Source: Kerstersia gyiorum (lineage in GTDB: Bacteria > Pseudomonadota > Gammaproteobacteria > Burkholderiales > Burkholderiaceae_B). From it: DNA of 64,000 bases. The stretch covers positions 62,001 to 126,000 of the forward strand of contig NZ_SGWZ01000001.1 in assembly GCF_004216755.1 (NCBI RefSeq). The letters are read 5' to 3'. The position numbers were made by a program, and so were the translations under genes. The notes beneath the pieces were generated by a model, which was not told the DNA's origin, did no database searches, and was given only the letters and a program-made list of their open reading frames with translations. Positions within the stretch are counted from its first letter, which is position 1. Each line of letters opens with the position of its first letter. Below, one piece after another: positions 26,799 through 36,846 of the stretch.

Positions 26799-27770
26799 AT
26801 GCCTGGAAGAATTCTTGATGTTGCAGTCGGTGTCCTGGTACGCCAGGACGGATGCGTACTCCTGGACCAGCGCCCCGCAGACAAAAGCTGGGCCGGCTGG
26901 TGGGAATTGCCCGGCGGCAAAATAGAAGCCGGTGAAACCGTCTTGCAGGCGCTGGCCCGGGAGCTCCAGGAAGAACTGGGCATCAAGGTAACCCGCTCCT
27001 ATCCGTGGGTCACCTACATACACGAGTATCCCCATGCCACGGTGCGGCTCTCGTTCTGCCGCGTCGAGCACTGGGAGGGCGAACCGCGCCCCGAGGAGCG
27101 CCAGACGCTGGGATGGTTCACGCCGCGCGATGCGCTCGAACTGCCGCAGCTGCTGCCCGCCGCCTACCCGCCGCTGCGCTGGCTGCAATTGCCCGATACC
27201 TACGGCGTCACCGCCATCGGTGGCACGGACAACCTGACAGGCTACCTGCAGCGCCTGGAGCGCGCGCTGGCGCGCGGCCTGCAACTGGTGCAATTCCGTG
27301 AGCCCGGCTGGGCCAACGGCGGCCCGGCCGACACCAGCGCGCTGGCCGCGCTGCAGGCCGTACGCGAACGCTGCCACGCTGCCGGGGCGCGTGTCCTGGT
27401 CAACAGCGTGCATCCGCAGGAATGGTGGCAACAGGCCGACGGCGTGCACCTGCGCGCCGCCGATGCTCGCGCCACGGTCACCCGCCCGGCCTTGCGCCCC
27501 TACAACCTGCTGGGCGTTTCCGCCCACGACAGCGTGGGCCTGGCGCATGCGCGCCGCCTGCAGGCCGACTTTGCCGTGCTGGGCCCGGTACTGCCCACCG
27601 CCAGCCACCCCGACAGCCCGGTGCTCGAATGGGAAGGCTTCACGCGCCAGCTGGCCGATGCCGGCCTGCCGGTCTATGCCATAGGCGGCCAATCCCCCGA
27701 CACCCTGGAAACTGCGCACCATCACGGCGCCCATGGCATCGCCGGCATCAGCGCCATCATTCCTTCCTGA
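26799..27770 (+). CDS. Nudix hydrolase (MutT-like) fused to a ThiE-like domain
   Basis: 323 residues in two domains. The N-terminal ~130 residues hold an exact Nudix box: GX5EX7REX2EEXG(I) from Gly40 to Ile62, preceded by a MutT-like start (ILDVAVGVLVRQDGCVLLDQRP). This predicts 8-oxo-dGTP sanitation. The C-terminal ~185 residues form a TIM barrel like thiamine-phosphate synthase (FREPGW, GVHLRAADA, LLGVSAHDSVGLAHA, AVLGPVLPTASHP), probably without full TPS catalysis. The same fusion is known in Pseudomonas-type MutT proteins. I chose the Met at 26799, where the Nudix sequence begins. Confidence 0.92.
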   Translation: MPGRILDVAVGVLVRQDGCVLLDQRPADKSWAGWWELPGGKIEAGETVLQALARELQEELGIKVTRSYPWVTYIHEYPHATVRLSFCRVEHWEGEPRPEERQTLGWFTPRDALELPQLLPAAYPPLRWLQLPDTYGVTAIGGTDNLTGYLQRLERALARGLQLVQFREPGWANGGPADTSALAALQAVRERCHAAGARVLVNSVHPQEWWQQADGVHLRAADARATVTRPALRPYNLLGVSAHDSVGLAHARRLQADFAVLGPVLPTASHPDSPVLEWEGFTRQLADAGLPVYAIGGQSPDTLETAHHHGAHGIAGISAIIPS

Positions 27771-27797
27771 ACCTCACACCGATTACGCAGCCCAGCC

Positions 27798-29015
27798 ATG
27801 AGCCTGCCGCGCCCGACCCGCAACCGCCCGCTCCGGTTCCTGCTGCTTATCCTCATCCTGGGCGTGGCAGGCGCCTTGCTCTGGCGCTACGTCATTGCAC
27901 CGCCCGCCCCGCCGTCCACGGCTTTTTCCACCTGGAACCTGCCAGCGCCGGTGCGGCTGGCCCCGACACGCCAGGAAGCCCTGAGCGAATGGATACGCGC
28001 CATCGGCACCGTCACGCCGCTCAACACCGTCACGGTACGCAGCCGCGTCGATGGTGAACTGATAGAAGTCGCCTTCCGTGAAGGCCAGCACGTCGAACAG
28101 GGCGAGCTGCTGGCACGCATAGACCCCGAACCCTACCGCATCGCCCTCTCCGAGGCCGAAGGCCAGTTGCAACAGAACACGGCGCAGCTGCGCAACGCCG
28201 AGTTGAAGCTGCAGCGCTACCAGACGCTCTTCAAGCAGGACTCCATCGCCCGCCAGGAGCTCGATAGCCAGCAGGCCCTGGCGCAACAATACAAGGGCAC
28301 GATCCGTATCGACCAGGCGCGCGTGGACAACGCCAGGCTGCAGCTGTCCTACACCACCATTACGGCCCCCATTTCCGGCCGTATCGGCCTGCGCCAGGTG
28401 GATGCCGGGAACATGATCCGCGCCGGCGACAGTACCGGCCTGGCCGTAATCACCCAGGTCAAGCCGATTTCCGTACTCTTCTCCATCCCGGAAAACCGCC
28501 TGCCGGCGCTGCTGGAAGCCATGCGCGGCGGCACGACGCTGGCAGTGGAAGCCTGGGACCGCAACGACCAGACCCTGCTGGCCCGAGGCACACTGGGCAC
28601 GCTGGACAACCGCATAGATACCGCCACGGGCACCCTCAAGCTGCGCGCTGATTTCCCGAACACCGACGAAACCCTGTTTCCCAACCAGTTCGTCAACGTA
28701 CGCCTGCGCCTGGCCACCCTGCCCGATGCGCTCACCATCCCCGCAGACGCTGTGCAATATGGCGCACGCGGCCCGTATGTCTACCTGGTCGATGCCGAGC
28801 ACAAGGCCTTCATCCGGCAGGTGAAGCTGGGCATTGCCGACGAAGGCCGCATCGCCGTGCTGGACGGGCTGGCGGCTGGCGACCAGGTCGTGCTCGAAGG
28901 GCTGGACCGCCTGCGCGAAGGCCGTGAAGTGCGCGTGGTGGACGACACCGGCGGCACGGTCGGCACACCGGCCACGCCGCCCGCAGGAACCCAGCGACCA
29001 GGCCCGCGCCGGTAA
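27798..29015 (+). CDS. mdtA: RND efflux membrane-fusion (periplasmic adaptor) subunit, MdtA type
   Basis: 405 residues. An N-terminal anchor helix (about 12-30) is followed by the barrel-sandwich and coiled-coil layout of RND adaptors: VTVRSRVDGELIEVAFREGQHVEQGELLARIDP is the lipoyl-like half-motif, and TTITAPISGRIGLRQVDAGNMI is the second half. It bridges the inner-membrane pumps to the outer-membrane channel. Two different RND pump genes follow, as in E. coli mdtABC. mdtB starts 6 bp downstream. No two-component regulator is adjacent. Confidence 0.93.
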   Translation: MSLPRPTRNRPLRFLLLILILGVAGALLWRYVIAPPAPPSTAFSTWNLPAPVRLAPTRQEALSEWIRAIGTVTPLNTVTVRSRVDGELIEVAFREGQHVEQGELLARIDPEPYRIALSEAEGQLQQNTAQLRNAELKLQRYQTLFKQDSIARQELDSQQALAQQYKGTIRIDQARVDNARLQLSYTTITAPISGRIGLRQVDAGNMIRAGDSTGLAVITQVKPISVLFSIPENRLPALLEAMRGGTTLAVEAWDRNDQTLLARGTLGTLDNRIDTATGTLKLRADFPNTDETLFPNQFVNVRLRLATLPDALTIPADAVQYGARGPYVYLVDAEHKAFIRQVKLGIADEGRIAVLDGLAAGDQVVLEGLDRLREGREVRVVDDTGGTVGTPATPPAGTQRPGPRR

Positions 29016-29020
29016 GGCCC

Positions 29021-32000
29021 ATGAACCTGTCATCGCCATTCATCCAGCGGCCCGTCGCGACCACGCTGTTGATGATCGCCATGCTGCTCTCGGGCCTGAT
29101 GGCCTGGCGCCTGCTGCCCGTAGCCGCCCTGCCGCAGGTGGACTACCCTATCATCCAGGTCTTCACCTATTATCCCGGCGCCGGCCCCGACATCACCACC
29201 AGCGCCATCACTGCGCCGCTGGAACGCCGCCTGGGACAGATTCCCGGCCTGCAGCAGATGTCATCGGCCAGCGGCAGCGGCGCCTCGGTCATCACCCTCA
29301 AGTTCTCGCTGGACCTGGACATGAGCGTGGCCGAACAGGAAGTCCAGGCCGCCCTGAGCGCGGCCGGCAACCTGCTGCCGCGCGACCTGCCTGCTCCGCC
29401 CGTCTACCGCAAGGTCAATCCGGCGGATACCCCCATCCTGACATTGGCCGTCACATCGTCCACCATGCCCCTGCCGGATCTCTACGATCTGGTCGATACC
29501 CGCATGGCGCAGCAACTGTCGCAGATCAATGGCGTCGGCATGGTCAGCCTGGCCGGCGGCCAGCGGCCAGCCATACGGGTACAGGTCAACCCCGCCGCGC
29601 TGGCCTCTTATGGCCTGGACATGGAGGCCGTGCGCAGCGCCATCGCCGCAGCCAACGCCAACCAGCCCAAGGGCCGCTTCGACGGCCCCATGCGCACGGT
29701 AATGATGAGCGCCAACGACCAGATGCGCAGCCCAGAGGACTACCGCGCACTGATTCTGACCTGGCAAGACGGCGCACCCTTGCGGCTGGGCGACGTGGCG
29801 GAAATCGTTTCGGGCCCGGAAGACAGCCGCCTGGCGGCCTGGTCAGGCGAACTGCCTGCGGTACTGCTCAATATCCAGCGCCAGCCGGGCGCCAATGTCA
29901 TTGAAGTCGTTGACCGTATCCAGGCGCTACTGCCGCAGCTCACCGCCAGCCTGCCGGCCAGCGTGGATGTCACCGTCCTGACCGACCGCACCCAGAATAT
30001 CCGTGCCGCCGTACGCCATGTCCTGCAGGAACTGCTACTGGCCATCGTCCTGGTGGTGCTGGTGACGCTGCTGTTCCTGCGCAATGCCGCTGCCACGCTG
30101 ATTCCCAGCCTGGCCGTGCCGCTCTCGCTCATCGGAACCTTCGGCGTCATCTACCTGGCCGGTTTCTCCATCAATACCCTGACGCTCATGGCGCTGACCA
30201 TCGCCACGGGCTTCGTGGTTGATGATGCCATCGTCATGCTGGAAAACATCGCTCGCCATCGCGAACAGGGGGCCTCGCCGATGCAGGCGGCACTAAAAGG
30301 CGCCAGCCAGATCGGCTTCACGCTGGTGTCGCTGACCGTCTCGCTGATCGCCGTGCTGATCCCGCTGCTCTTTATGCAGGGCGTCGTCGGCCGCCTGTTC
30401 CATGAATTCGCCATTACCCTGGCCATTGCAATCTTCATTTCCCTGCTGGTGTCGCTGACGCTCACGCCCATGATGTGCGCTCGCATGCTGCCTGAACCGA
30501 CCGGCTCCCACGCGGATGAAGGCAACGACTGGCTGTCCGGCCTGATCCGGCGTTACGGCGCCGCCCTGGACTGGGTACTGCGCCACCAGACGGCAACGCT
30601 GCTGTTCACCCTGGGCACCATGGTCGCCACGGTGGCCCTCTACCTCTGGACCCCCAAAGGCTTCTTCCCGGTACAGGATAGCGGCGCCGTCCTGGCAATC
30701 ACCGAAGCACCGCAAACGGTTTCCTTCGCCAGCATGGCGCAGCGCCAGCAAGACCTGGCGAAATCGCTGCTGCAGGACCCGGACGTCGACAGCCTGTCTT
30801 CCTTCATCGGTGTCGACGGGACCAACAACACGCTCAACAGCGGCCGCATCCAGATCAACCTCAAGCCCTACGGCGAGCGTGAGGGCAGCCTGCAGGACAC
30901 CCTGGCGCGCCTGGCGCGATATGCCGACGAAGTGGAAGGCATACAGGTATGGTTCCAGCCCGTGCAGGAACTGACCATAGATGACCGCATCAGCCGTACC
31001 CAGTACCAGATGACGCTGACTTCCCCCAGCCTGGATGAGCTGGAAGAATGGGCGCCTCGCCTGATCGACCGATTGCGCGACATGCCGCAACTGGCCGATG
31101 TCTCGGCCGATCTGCAGAACGACGGCCTGCAGGCATACATCGACATAGACCGCGACGCTGCCGCTCGCCTGGGCATCACCATCAGCGCCATTGATGCTGC
31201 GCTTTACGATGCCTATGCGCAACGCCAGGTCAGCACCCTGTTCACCCAGAACAACCAGTACCGCATCGTGCTGGGCGTGCTGCCCGATTTCGCCCGGACG
31301 CCCGCCGACCTGGGCCGGCTGTATGTCGCCAGCGCCAACGGCACGCCCGTGCCCCTGGCCAGCATCGCCCGTATCAGCGAGCGCCGCGCCCCCGTGCTGA
31401 TTTCCCACGTGGGCCAGTTTCCCGCCACCACGGTGTCATTCAACCTGGCGCCCGGCGCATCGCTGGGCGCGGCCGTCGCGGGCATCGAACTGGCGCAGCG
31501 GGAAATCGGCCTGCCGGCATCCGTGGACGCGCGCTTTGCCGGTGCCGCAGAAGCCTTCTCCGAATCGCTCGCCAATACGCTCTGGCTGATCCTGGCGGCC
31601 GTAGTCACGATGTACATCGTGCTCGGCATCCTCTACGAAAGCGCGATCCACCCCATCACCATCCTGTCCACCCTGCCATCGGCAGCGGTAGGCGCGCTGC
31701 TGGCCTTGCTGCTGACCGGCGGCGAACTGGACCTGATCGCGATCATCGGCATCATCCTGTTGATCGGCCTGGTGAAAAAGAACGGCATCATGATGATTGA
31801 TTTCGCGCTCGATGCCGAACGCAGCGGCGGACTGACGCCGTTGCAGGCCATACGCAGCGCCGCACTGCAACGTTTCCGCCCCATCCTGATGACCACGCTG
31901 GCCGCCCTGTTCGGTGCCGTACCGCTGATGTTCGCCAGCGGCGCCGGCGCGGAGCTGCGCCAGCCCCTGGGCGTCGTGATGGTGGGCGGGCTGATGGTCA

Positions 32001-32137
32001 GCCAACTGCTCACCATCTTCACCACACCGGTTATCTATCTCTTTTTCGACCGCCTGACCGCCAGCCGGCAACGGCCACCCGCCATCGCCCCCGATGACAC
32101 CCCGGGCAATCCGCCGGACGGAGGCCGGCAGGCGTGA
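29021..32137 (+). CDS. mdtB: RND multidrug efflux pump subunit, MdtB type
   Basis: 1038 residues, full length, with the 12-helix RND layout and two large periplasmic loops. The N-terminus MNLSSPFIQRPVATTLLMIAMLLSG and the paired acidic residues of the proton relay in TM4 (FVVDDAIVMLENI) are intact. It closely resembles the hydrophobe/amphiphile (HAE1) subgroup. MdtB and MdtC form heterotrimers in E. coli, where they export bile salts and novobiocin. The stop overlaps the mdtC start by 4 bp. Confidence 0.95.
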   Translation: MNLSSPFIQRPVATTLLMIAMLLSGLMAWRLLPVAALPQVDYPIIQVFTYYPGAGPDITTSAITAPLERRLGQIPGLQQMSSASGSGASVITLKFSLDLDMSVAEQEVQAALSAAGNLLPRDLPAPPVYRKVNPADTPILTLAVTSSTMPLPDLYDLVDTRMAQQLSQINGVGMVSLAGGQRPAIRVQVNPAALASYGLDMEAVRSAIAAANANQPKGRFDGPMRTVMMSANDQMRSPEDYRALILTWQDGAPLRLGDVAEIVSGPEDSRLAAWSGELPAVLLNIQRQPGANVIEVVDRIQALLPQLTASLPASVDVTVLTDRTQNIRAAVRHVLQELLLAIVLVVLVTLLFLRNAAATLIPSLAVPLSLIGTFGVIYLAGFSINTLTLMALTIATGFVVDDAIVMLENIARHREQGASPMQAALKGASQIGFTLVSLTVSLIAVLIPLLFMQGVVGRLFHEFAITLAIAIFISLLVSLTLTPMMCARMLPEPTGSHADEGNDWLSGLIRRYGAALDWVLRHQTATLLFTLGTMVATVALYLWTPKGFFPVQDSGAVLAITEAPQTVSFASMAQRQQDLAKSLLQDPDVDSLSSFIGVDGTNNTLNSGRIQINLKPYGEREGSLQDTLARLARYADEVEGIQVWFQPVQELTIDDRISRTQYQMTLTSPSLDELEEWAPRLIDRLRDMPQLADVSADLQNDGLQAYIDIDRDAAARLGITISAIDAALYDAYAQRQVSTLFTQNNQYRIVLGVLPDFARTPADLGRLYVASANGTPVPLASIARISERRAPVLISHVGQFPATTVSFNLAPGASLGAAVAGIELAQREIGLPASVDARFAGAAEAFSESLANTLWLILAAVVTMYIVLGILYESAIHPITILSTLPSAAVGALLALLLTGGELDLIAIIGIILLIGLVKKNGIMMIDFALDAERSGGLTPLQAIRSAALQRFRPILMTTLAALFGAVPLMFASGAGAELRQPLGVVMVGGLMVSQLLTIFTTPVIYLFFDRLTASRQRPPAIAPDDTPGNPPDGGRQA

Positions 32138-35100
32138 ACCTGGCGCGTCCCTTCGTCCAACGGCCCATTGCCAGCATCCTGATCGCGCTGGCCATTCTGC
32201 TGCTGGGCCTGCTGGCAGGCCGCCTGATGCCCGTCGCGCCCCTGCCCGCCGTGGATTTCCCGGCCATCATGGTGCGCGCCTCGCTGCCAGGTGCAGACCC
32301 GGAAAGCATGGCTGCCACGGTCGCCGCACCGCTGGAACGCGCCTTCGGCAGCATTTCCGGCGTCAGCAGCATGACATCCCGCAGCGAACAGGGCGGCGCC
32401 AACATCCTGCTGCAGTTCGACCTGTCGCGCAACATCAACGATGCCGCCCGCGACGTGCAGGCGGCCATCAATACCGCGCAAGGCGAGCTGCCGGCAGGCA
32501 TGCCGCAACTACCCAGCTACTTCAAGATCAACCCGTCCCAGGCGCCCATCCTGGTGCTGGCGCTCAGTTCACCCAACCTGTCGCCCGGGCAGCTCTATGA
32601 CGTTGCCGCCACTGTGCTGGCGCAGAAGATTGCCCAGATCCAGGGCGTCAGCGAAGTCTCCGTCGATGGCGCCGCCCTGCCCGCCATCCGCGTGCAGCTG
32701 AACCCCCAGGCCCTGGCGCACAGCGGCATTTCGCTCGACGAAGTACGCCAGGCGCTGGCCGATGCCAACCCGCTGCAGCCACGCGGCATCATCGAAAACG
32801 ACAAGCTGCGCTGGCAGGTGCAAAGTGCCGACCAGCAAAAGAAGGCCGCCGAATACCAGGACCTGGTCATACGCTACCAGGATGGCGCAGCCGTCCGCCT
32901 GGCGGATATCGCCACCGTCACGGACTCAGTGGAAGACCGCTACACCAGCGGCTTTCACAATCACAATCCCGCCGTGATCCTGATGGTCAGCCGCCAGCCG
33001 GGCGCAAATATCGTCGCCACCATCGCAGACATCCGTGCACAGTTGCCGGCCTTGCAGGCGCTGATTCCCGCCGACGCCACCCTGACGGTCGTGGCCGACC
33101 GCTCGCCCGGCATCCATGCCACGCTGCGCGAGGCTGGCCTGACGCTGCTCATCGCATCCGCCCTGGTGGTAGTCGTCATCCTGGGCTTCCTGGGCAACTG
33201 GCGCGCGGCGCTGATCCCCAGCCTCGCCATACCGATATCGCTGGTCGGTGCGCTGGCCATCATTTATCTGTATGGGTTCTCTCTCAACAACCTGTCCGTC
33301 ATGGCGCTGATCGTCGCCGCCGGGCTGGTCGTGGATGACGCCATCGTCGTCATGGAAAACATTCAGCGCCATATCGAACGCGGCATGGCGCCCTTGCCGG
33401 CGGCCATTCGTGGCGCCGGGGAAATGGGCTTCACGCTGCTGGCCATGAACCTGGCCCTGATCATGGTCTTCGTCGCAATTCTGGCGATGGGAGGCATGAT
33501 AGAACGCTTCTTTCGCGAGTTTTCCATCACGCTGGCCGCCGCCGTGCTGGTGTCGCTATTCCTGTCCCTGAGCCTGACGCCCAGCCTTTGCGCACGGCTG
33601 TTGCCCGGGCAGCCTGCACCCGGCAATCGCCCGCGCCAGGCTGCCTGGCACGAACGCATGTTCGCCGTCGTACGGCGCGGCTATGGCGCCAGCCTGCGCT
33701 GGAGCCTGCGGCGCCAGCCGCTCGCCCTGCTGGCCTTGGCCGGTGCCATGGCACTGACCGTGTTCCTGTTCGCTGCGGCGCCCAAGGGCTTCCTGCCGCA
33801 ACAGGACACCGGCCAGTTGCAGGGTTTCATCCGTGGCGACGACGGCGCTTCATTCAATGTCATGCAGCCCAAGATCGAGCAATACCGCCAATTGCTGGTC
33901 AACGACCCGGCCATTTCAGATGTCATCGGCGTCAGCGGCGGCGGCACCGGCGTCAGCAACGGCCATCTGCTGGTGCGGCTCAAGCCCTTGGGCGAACGGA
34001 CGGAAACGGCCAATGACATCGTCAACCGGCTGCGCACGCAACAACCTGTCATTCCCTCCGGCATGCTGTTCCTGGCAGTCGACCAGGACATCAACCTGCC
34101 CCGCTCCATGGGCAGCTCCGGCGACTACGAACTGACCTTGCTGTCGGGCGACCTGGAACTGCTGCGCGCCTGGGCGCCCAAGGTACGCACCGCCCTCATG
34201 GATACGCCGGAACTGGTGGACATATCGCCCAGCAACAGCGACCGCACCCAGCAGATCAACCTGGAAATCGACCGGGAAGCGGCGCGCCAGCTAGGCGTGG
34301 ACATGAGTACCATCACCTCCACGCTCAGCAACGCCTTCAGCCAGCGTCAGGTGGCGACGCTCTACAGCCCGCTCAACCAGTACCGCATTGTCATGGAACT
34401 GGACCCGCGCTACACCGGCAGGCCGGAAACCCTGGAACAACTGCATGTCCTGGCCCGTGACGGCCAGCGCGTGCCGCTTAGCGCCTTTTCCTCCTACGGC
34501 TACAGCATGGAACGCGACCGTGTAGCCCACGACGGGCCCTTCGCCGCCGAGAACATCAGTTTCTCGGTTGCCGAAGGCGTCTCGCTGGATGCCGCCATGG
34601 CCGCCATAGACCGTACCCTGGGCGAAATCATGCTGCCCAACGGCGTGCATGCCCGCATCGGCGGCAATGCCGGCATCTTCCAGAGCAGTATGGACACGCA
34701 ACCCATGCTGCTGCTGGGCGTGCTGGTCGCCGTGTACCTGGTGCTGGGCATTCTCTATGAAAGCGCACTGCACCCGCTCACCATTCTTTCAACCCTGCCC
34801 TCGGCCGGGCTGGGCGCTTTCCTGGCGCTGCGCGCCACCCATACCGAATTCACGCTGATCGCCCTGCTGGGGCTGTTCCTGCTGATAGGCATGGTCATGA
34901 AAAATGCCATCCTGATGGTGGATTTCGCGCTGGTTGCGCAACGCCGTGGCGTTGCCGCCGCCCCAGCCATCTACACGGCGGCCTGCCAGCGCCTGCGCCC
35001 CATCCTGATGACCAATATGGCCGGCCTGCTGGGCGCACTGCCACTGGCGCTGGGTTCCGGCGACGGCGCGGAAATGCGTCAGCCGCTGGGCATTGCCATC

Positions 35101-35232
35101 GTGGGCGGCCTGGCCATCAGCCAACTGGTCACGCTCTACACCACGCCTGCCATCTACCTGCTGATGGACCGCTGCAAGCGCCGCCGCAGCCGCCGTAACG
35201 AGCACGCCACGGCAGGCGTGCCACGGCGCTGA
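32134..35232 (+). CDS. mdtC: RND multidrug efflux pump subunit, MdtC type
   Basis: 1032 residues of the same RND family, clearly homologous to but distinct from its neighbour at 29021-32137. The N-terminus is MNLARPFVQRPIASILIALAILLLG and TM4 carries LVVDDAIVVMENI, so the proton relay is retained. The two pump genes, one adaptor and one outer-membrane channel in the order A-B-C-channel identify an MdtABC-type system. The start codon is a GTG overlapping mdtB by 4 bp. The adjoining channel gene starts 44 bp later. Confidence 0.94.
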   Translation: MNLARPFVQRPIASILIALAILLLGLLAGRLMPVAPLPAVDFPAIMVRASLPGADPESMAATVAAPLERAFGSISGVSSMTSRSEQGGANILLQFDLSRNINDAARDVQAAINTAQGELPAGMPQLPSYFKINPSQAPILVLALSSPNLSPGQLYDVAATVLAQKIAQIQGVSEVSVDGAALPAIRVQLNPQALAHSGISLDEVRQALADANPLQPRGIIENDKLRWQVQSADQQKKAAEYQDLVIRYQDGAAVRLADIATVTDSVEDRYTSGFHNHNPAVILMVSRQPGANIVATIADIRAQLPALQALIPADATLTVVADRSPGIHATLREAGLTLLIASALVVVVILGFLGNWRAALIPSLAIPISLVGALAIIYLYGFSLNNLSVMALIVAAGLVVDDAIVVMENIQRHIERGMAPLPAAIRGAGEMGFTLLAMNLALIMVFVAILAMGGMIERFFREFSITLAAAVLVSLFLSLSLTPSLCARLLPGQPAPGNRPRQAAWHERMFAVVRRGYGASLRWSLRRQPLALLALAGAMALTVFLFAAAPKGFLPQQDTGQLQGFIRGDDGASFNVMQPKIEQYRQLLVNDPAISDVIGVSGGGTGVSNGHLLVRLKPLGERTETANDIVNRLRTQQPVIPSGMLFLAVDQDINLPRSMGSSGDYELTLLSGDLELLRAWAPKVRTALMDTPELVDISPSNSDRTQQINLEIDREAARQLGVDMSTITSTLSNAFSQRQVATLYSPLNQYRIVMELDPRYTGRPETLEQLHVLARDGQRVPLSAFSSYGYSMERDRVAHDGPFAAENISFSVAEGVSLDAAMAAIDRTLGEIMLPNGVHARIGGNAGIFQSSMDTQPMLLLGVLVAVYLVLGILYESALHPLTILSTLPSAGLGAFLALRATHTEFTLIALLGLFLLIGMVMKNAILMVDFALVAQRRGVAAAPAIYTAACQRLRPILMTNMAGLLGALPLALGSGDGAEMRQPLGIAIVGGLAISQLVTLYTTPAIYLLMDRCKRRRSRRNEHATAGVPRR

Positions 35233-35276
35233 TATGATGTGTGCGCCTATCCTGCACCCGCTTTCCTAGCCATCCT

Positions 35277-36830
35277 ATGCCTCAACGCTCCTGCGCCCAC
35301 GGTTTCCATGCCCTGCCCCACGCCGCCCTGCCTGCTGCCCGCCGCAGCAAGGCCTGGGCGCCCATGCTGACGGCACTGCTGGTCTTGGCCGGTTGTGCCA
35401 GCGGCCCCGACTACCAGCGCCCGGCCGCGCTCGAAGACATGCCGGCCAGCTTCCGCCAGATGGACGGCTGGCGCACGGCCACGCCTGGGCAGGCACTGAC
35501 CGACACAGCCTGGTGGCAACGCTACCAGGACCCGGTCCTGACGGAACTGCTGACACGCATAGATGGGCACAACCAGAACCTGCTGCAGGCAGAGGCCAGG
35601 TTGCGCCAGGCCGAAGCACTGATCGGCCGCGCCCGGGCTGCCGGTATGCCGACGGCAGGCGCCAACGCCGGTTACACGCGCTCGACCGGGGGCACCAACA
35701 ACTACAGCACCGGTCTGAACATTTCCTGGCTGCCCGACATCTGGGGCCGTGTCCAGCGCGACACGGAAGCCGCCCAGGCGGCCGCGCAAGCCAGCGCGGC
35801 CGATGTCGCCGCCGTGCGCCTGGGCCTGCAATCGAATCTTGCCCAGGCCTATTTCCGCCTGATCACCTTGGACCGCCAGGCCGAGTTGCTGGCAGCCACC
35901 GAGCAGGCCTATATCCGCGCTGCCGAACTGACCCGCAACCAATATGAAGCCGGCATCAGTGCCCGCGCCGACGTCGTACTGGCGGAAACCCAGCTGGAAC
36001 AGGTACGCGCGCAGCGCTACAACATTGCCTGGCAACGCGCCCAGAACGAACATGCCATCGCCGTGCTGGCCGGTGCTGCGCCTTCGGCATTGCAACTGGC
36101 GGAACAGCAAACCCTGCCGGCCCTGCCGCCACTGCCGCAGGCGCTGCCAGCCAGCCTTCTGGAACGTCGCCCGGATATCGCCATGGCCGAACGCAACATG
36201 GCCGCCGCCAATGCCCGTATCGGCGTGGCGGCCAGCGCCTGGTTCCCCGACCTCACCTTGAATACCTCGGGCGGCTTCCAGCACAACAGCCTGAATCACT
36301 GGCTGACGGCCCCCAGCCGCGTCTGGTCGCTAGGCCCGGCGCTGGCCCTGACGATCTTCGACGGCGGCGCCCGCCAGGCCACGCTGGAACACGCCGAAGC
36401 AGCCTACGATGAACAGGTGGCGCGCTACCGCCAGACGGTGCTTGAGGCCCTGCGAGAAACCGAAGACGCCCTTGCCGCCCTGCGCACCCGTGCGCAGGAA
36501 ATCGAAAGGCAAGAGAAAGTCGTGGCGCTGGCCGAGGAAAACCTCAGGCTGGTCATGAACCGCTACCAGGCGGGCATCGTCACCTACCTGGAAGTCACGA
36601 CCGCTCAAACCACGGAATTGAATGCACGCAACACGCTGTTTGCGCTGCAGGGCGAGCAACTGGCTGCCAGTGTGCAATTGATCGCCGCACTGGGTGGAGG
36701 CTGGTCGGATGCGGCACTGGCGGATACCCCGGCAGCGACGAAAGACAGCGCGCCTGCAGACCAGCAAGGCGCCGATGCCCCGGCCGCGTCAACCGCCACG
36801 CTGCCGTCCCGGACTGATACAGGCGCCTAG
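35277..36830 (+). CDS. RND efflux outer-membrane lipoprotein (NodT/OprM family)
   Basis: 517 residues from the ATG at 35277. A lipoprotein-type signal with lipobox LVLAGC is followed by SGPDYQRP, the usual start of mature OprM-like channels. The body shows the duplicated outer-membrane-factor repeats (ARLRQAEALIGRARAAGMP; LLERRPDIAMAERNMAAANARIGVA). It should form the trimeric exit duct for the MdtABC-type pump encoded just upstream. A GTG at 35241 would add 12 residues. The last ~45 residues are Ala/Pro-rich and poorly conserved. It is convergent with zapD, only 16 bp away. Confidence 0.93.
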   Translation: MPQRSCAHGFHALPHAALPAARRSKAWAPMLTALLVLAGCASGPDYQRPAALEDMPASFRQMDGWRTATPGQALTDTAWWQRYQDPVLTELLTRIDGHNQNLLQAEARLRQAEALIGRARAAGMPTAGANAGYTRSTGGTNNYSTGLNISWLPDIWGRVQRDTEAAQAAAQASAADVAAVRLGLQSNLAQAYFRLITLDRQAELLAATEQAYIRAAELTRNQYEAGISARADVVLAETQLEQVRAQRYNIAWQRAQNEHAIAVLAGAAPSALQLAEQQTLPALPPLPQALPASLLERRPDIAMAERNMAAANARIGVAASAWFPDLTLNTSGGFQHNSLNHWLTAPSRVWSLGPALALTIFDGGARQATLEHAEAAYDEQVARYRQTVLEALRETEDALAALRTRAQEIERQEKVVALAEENLRLVMNRYQAGIVTYLEVTTAQTTELNARNTLFALQGEQLAASVQLIAALGGGWSDAALADTPAATKDSAPADQQGADAPAASTATLPSRTDTGA

Positions 36831-36846
36831 TCCGGCGCAAACTGGC

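Noticed and set aside
36831..36846. Possible yacG after zapD
   Set aside because: Only 16 bp remain between zapD and the convergent channel gene; no CxxC-type small protein is encoded.
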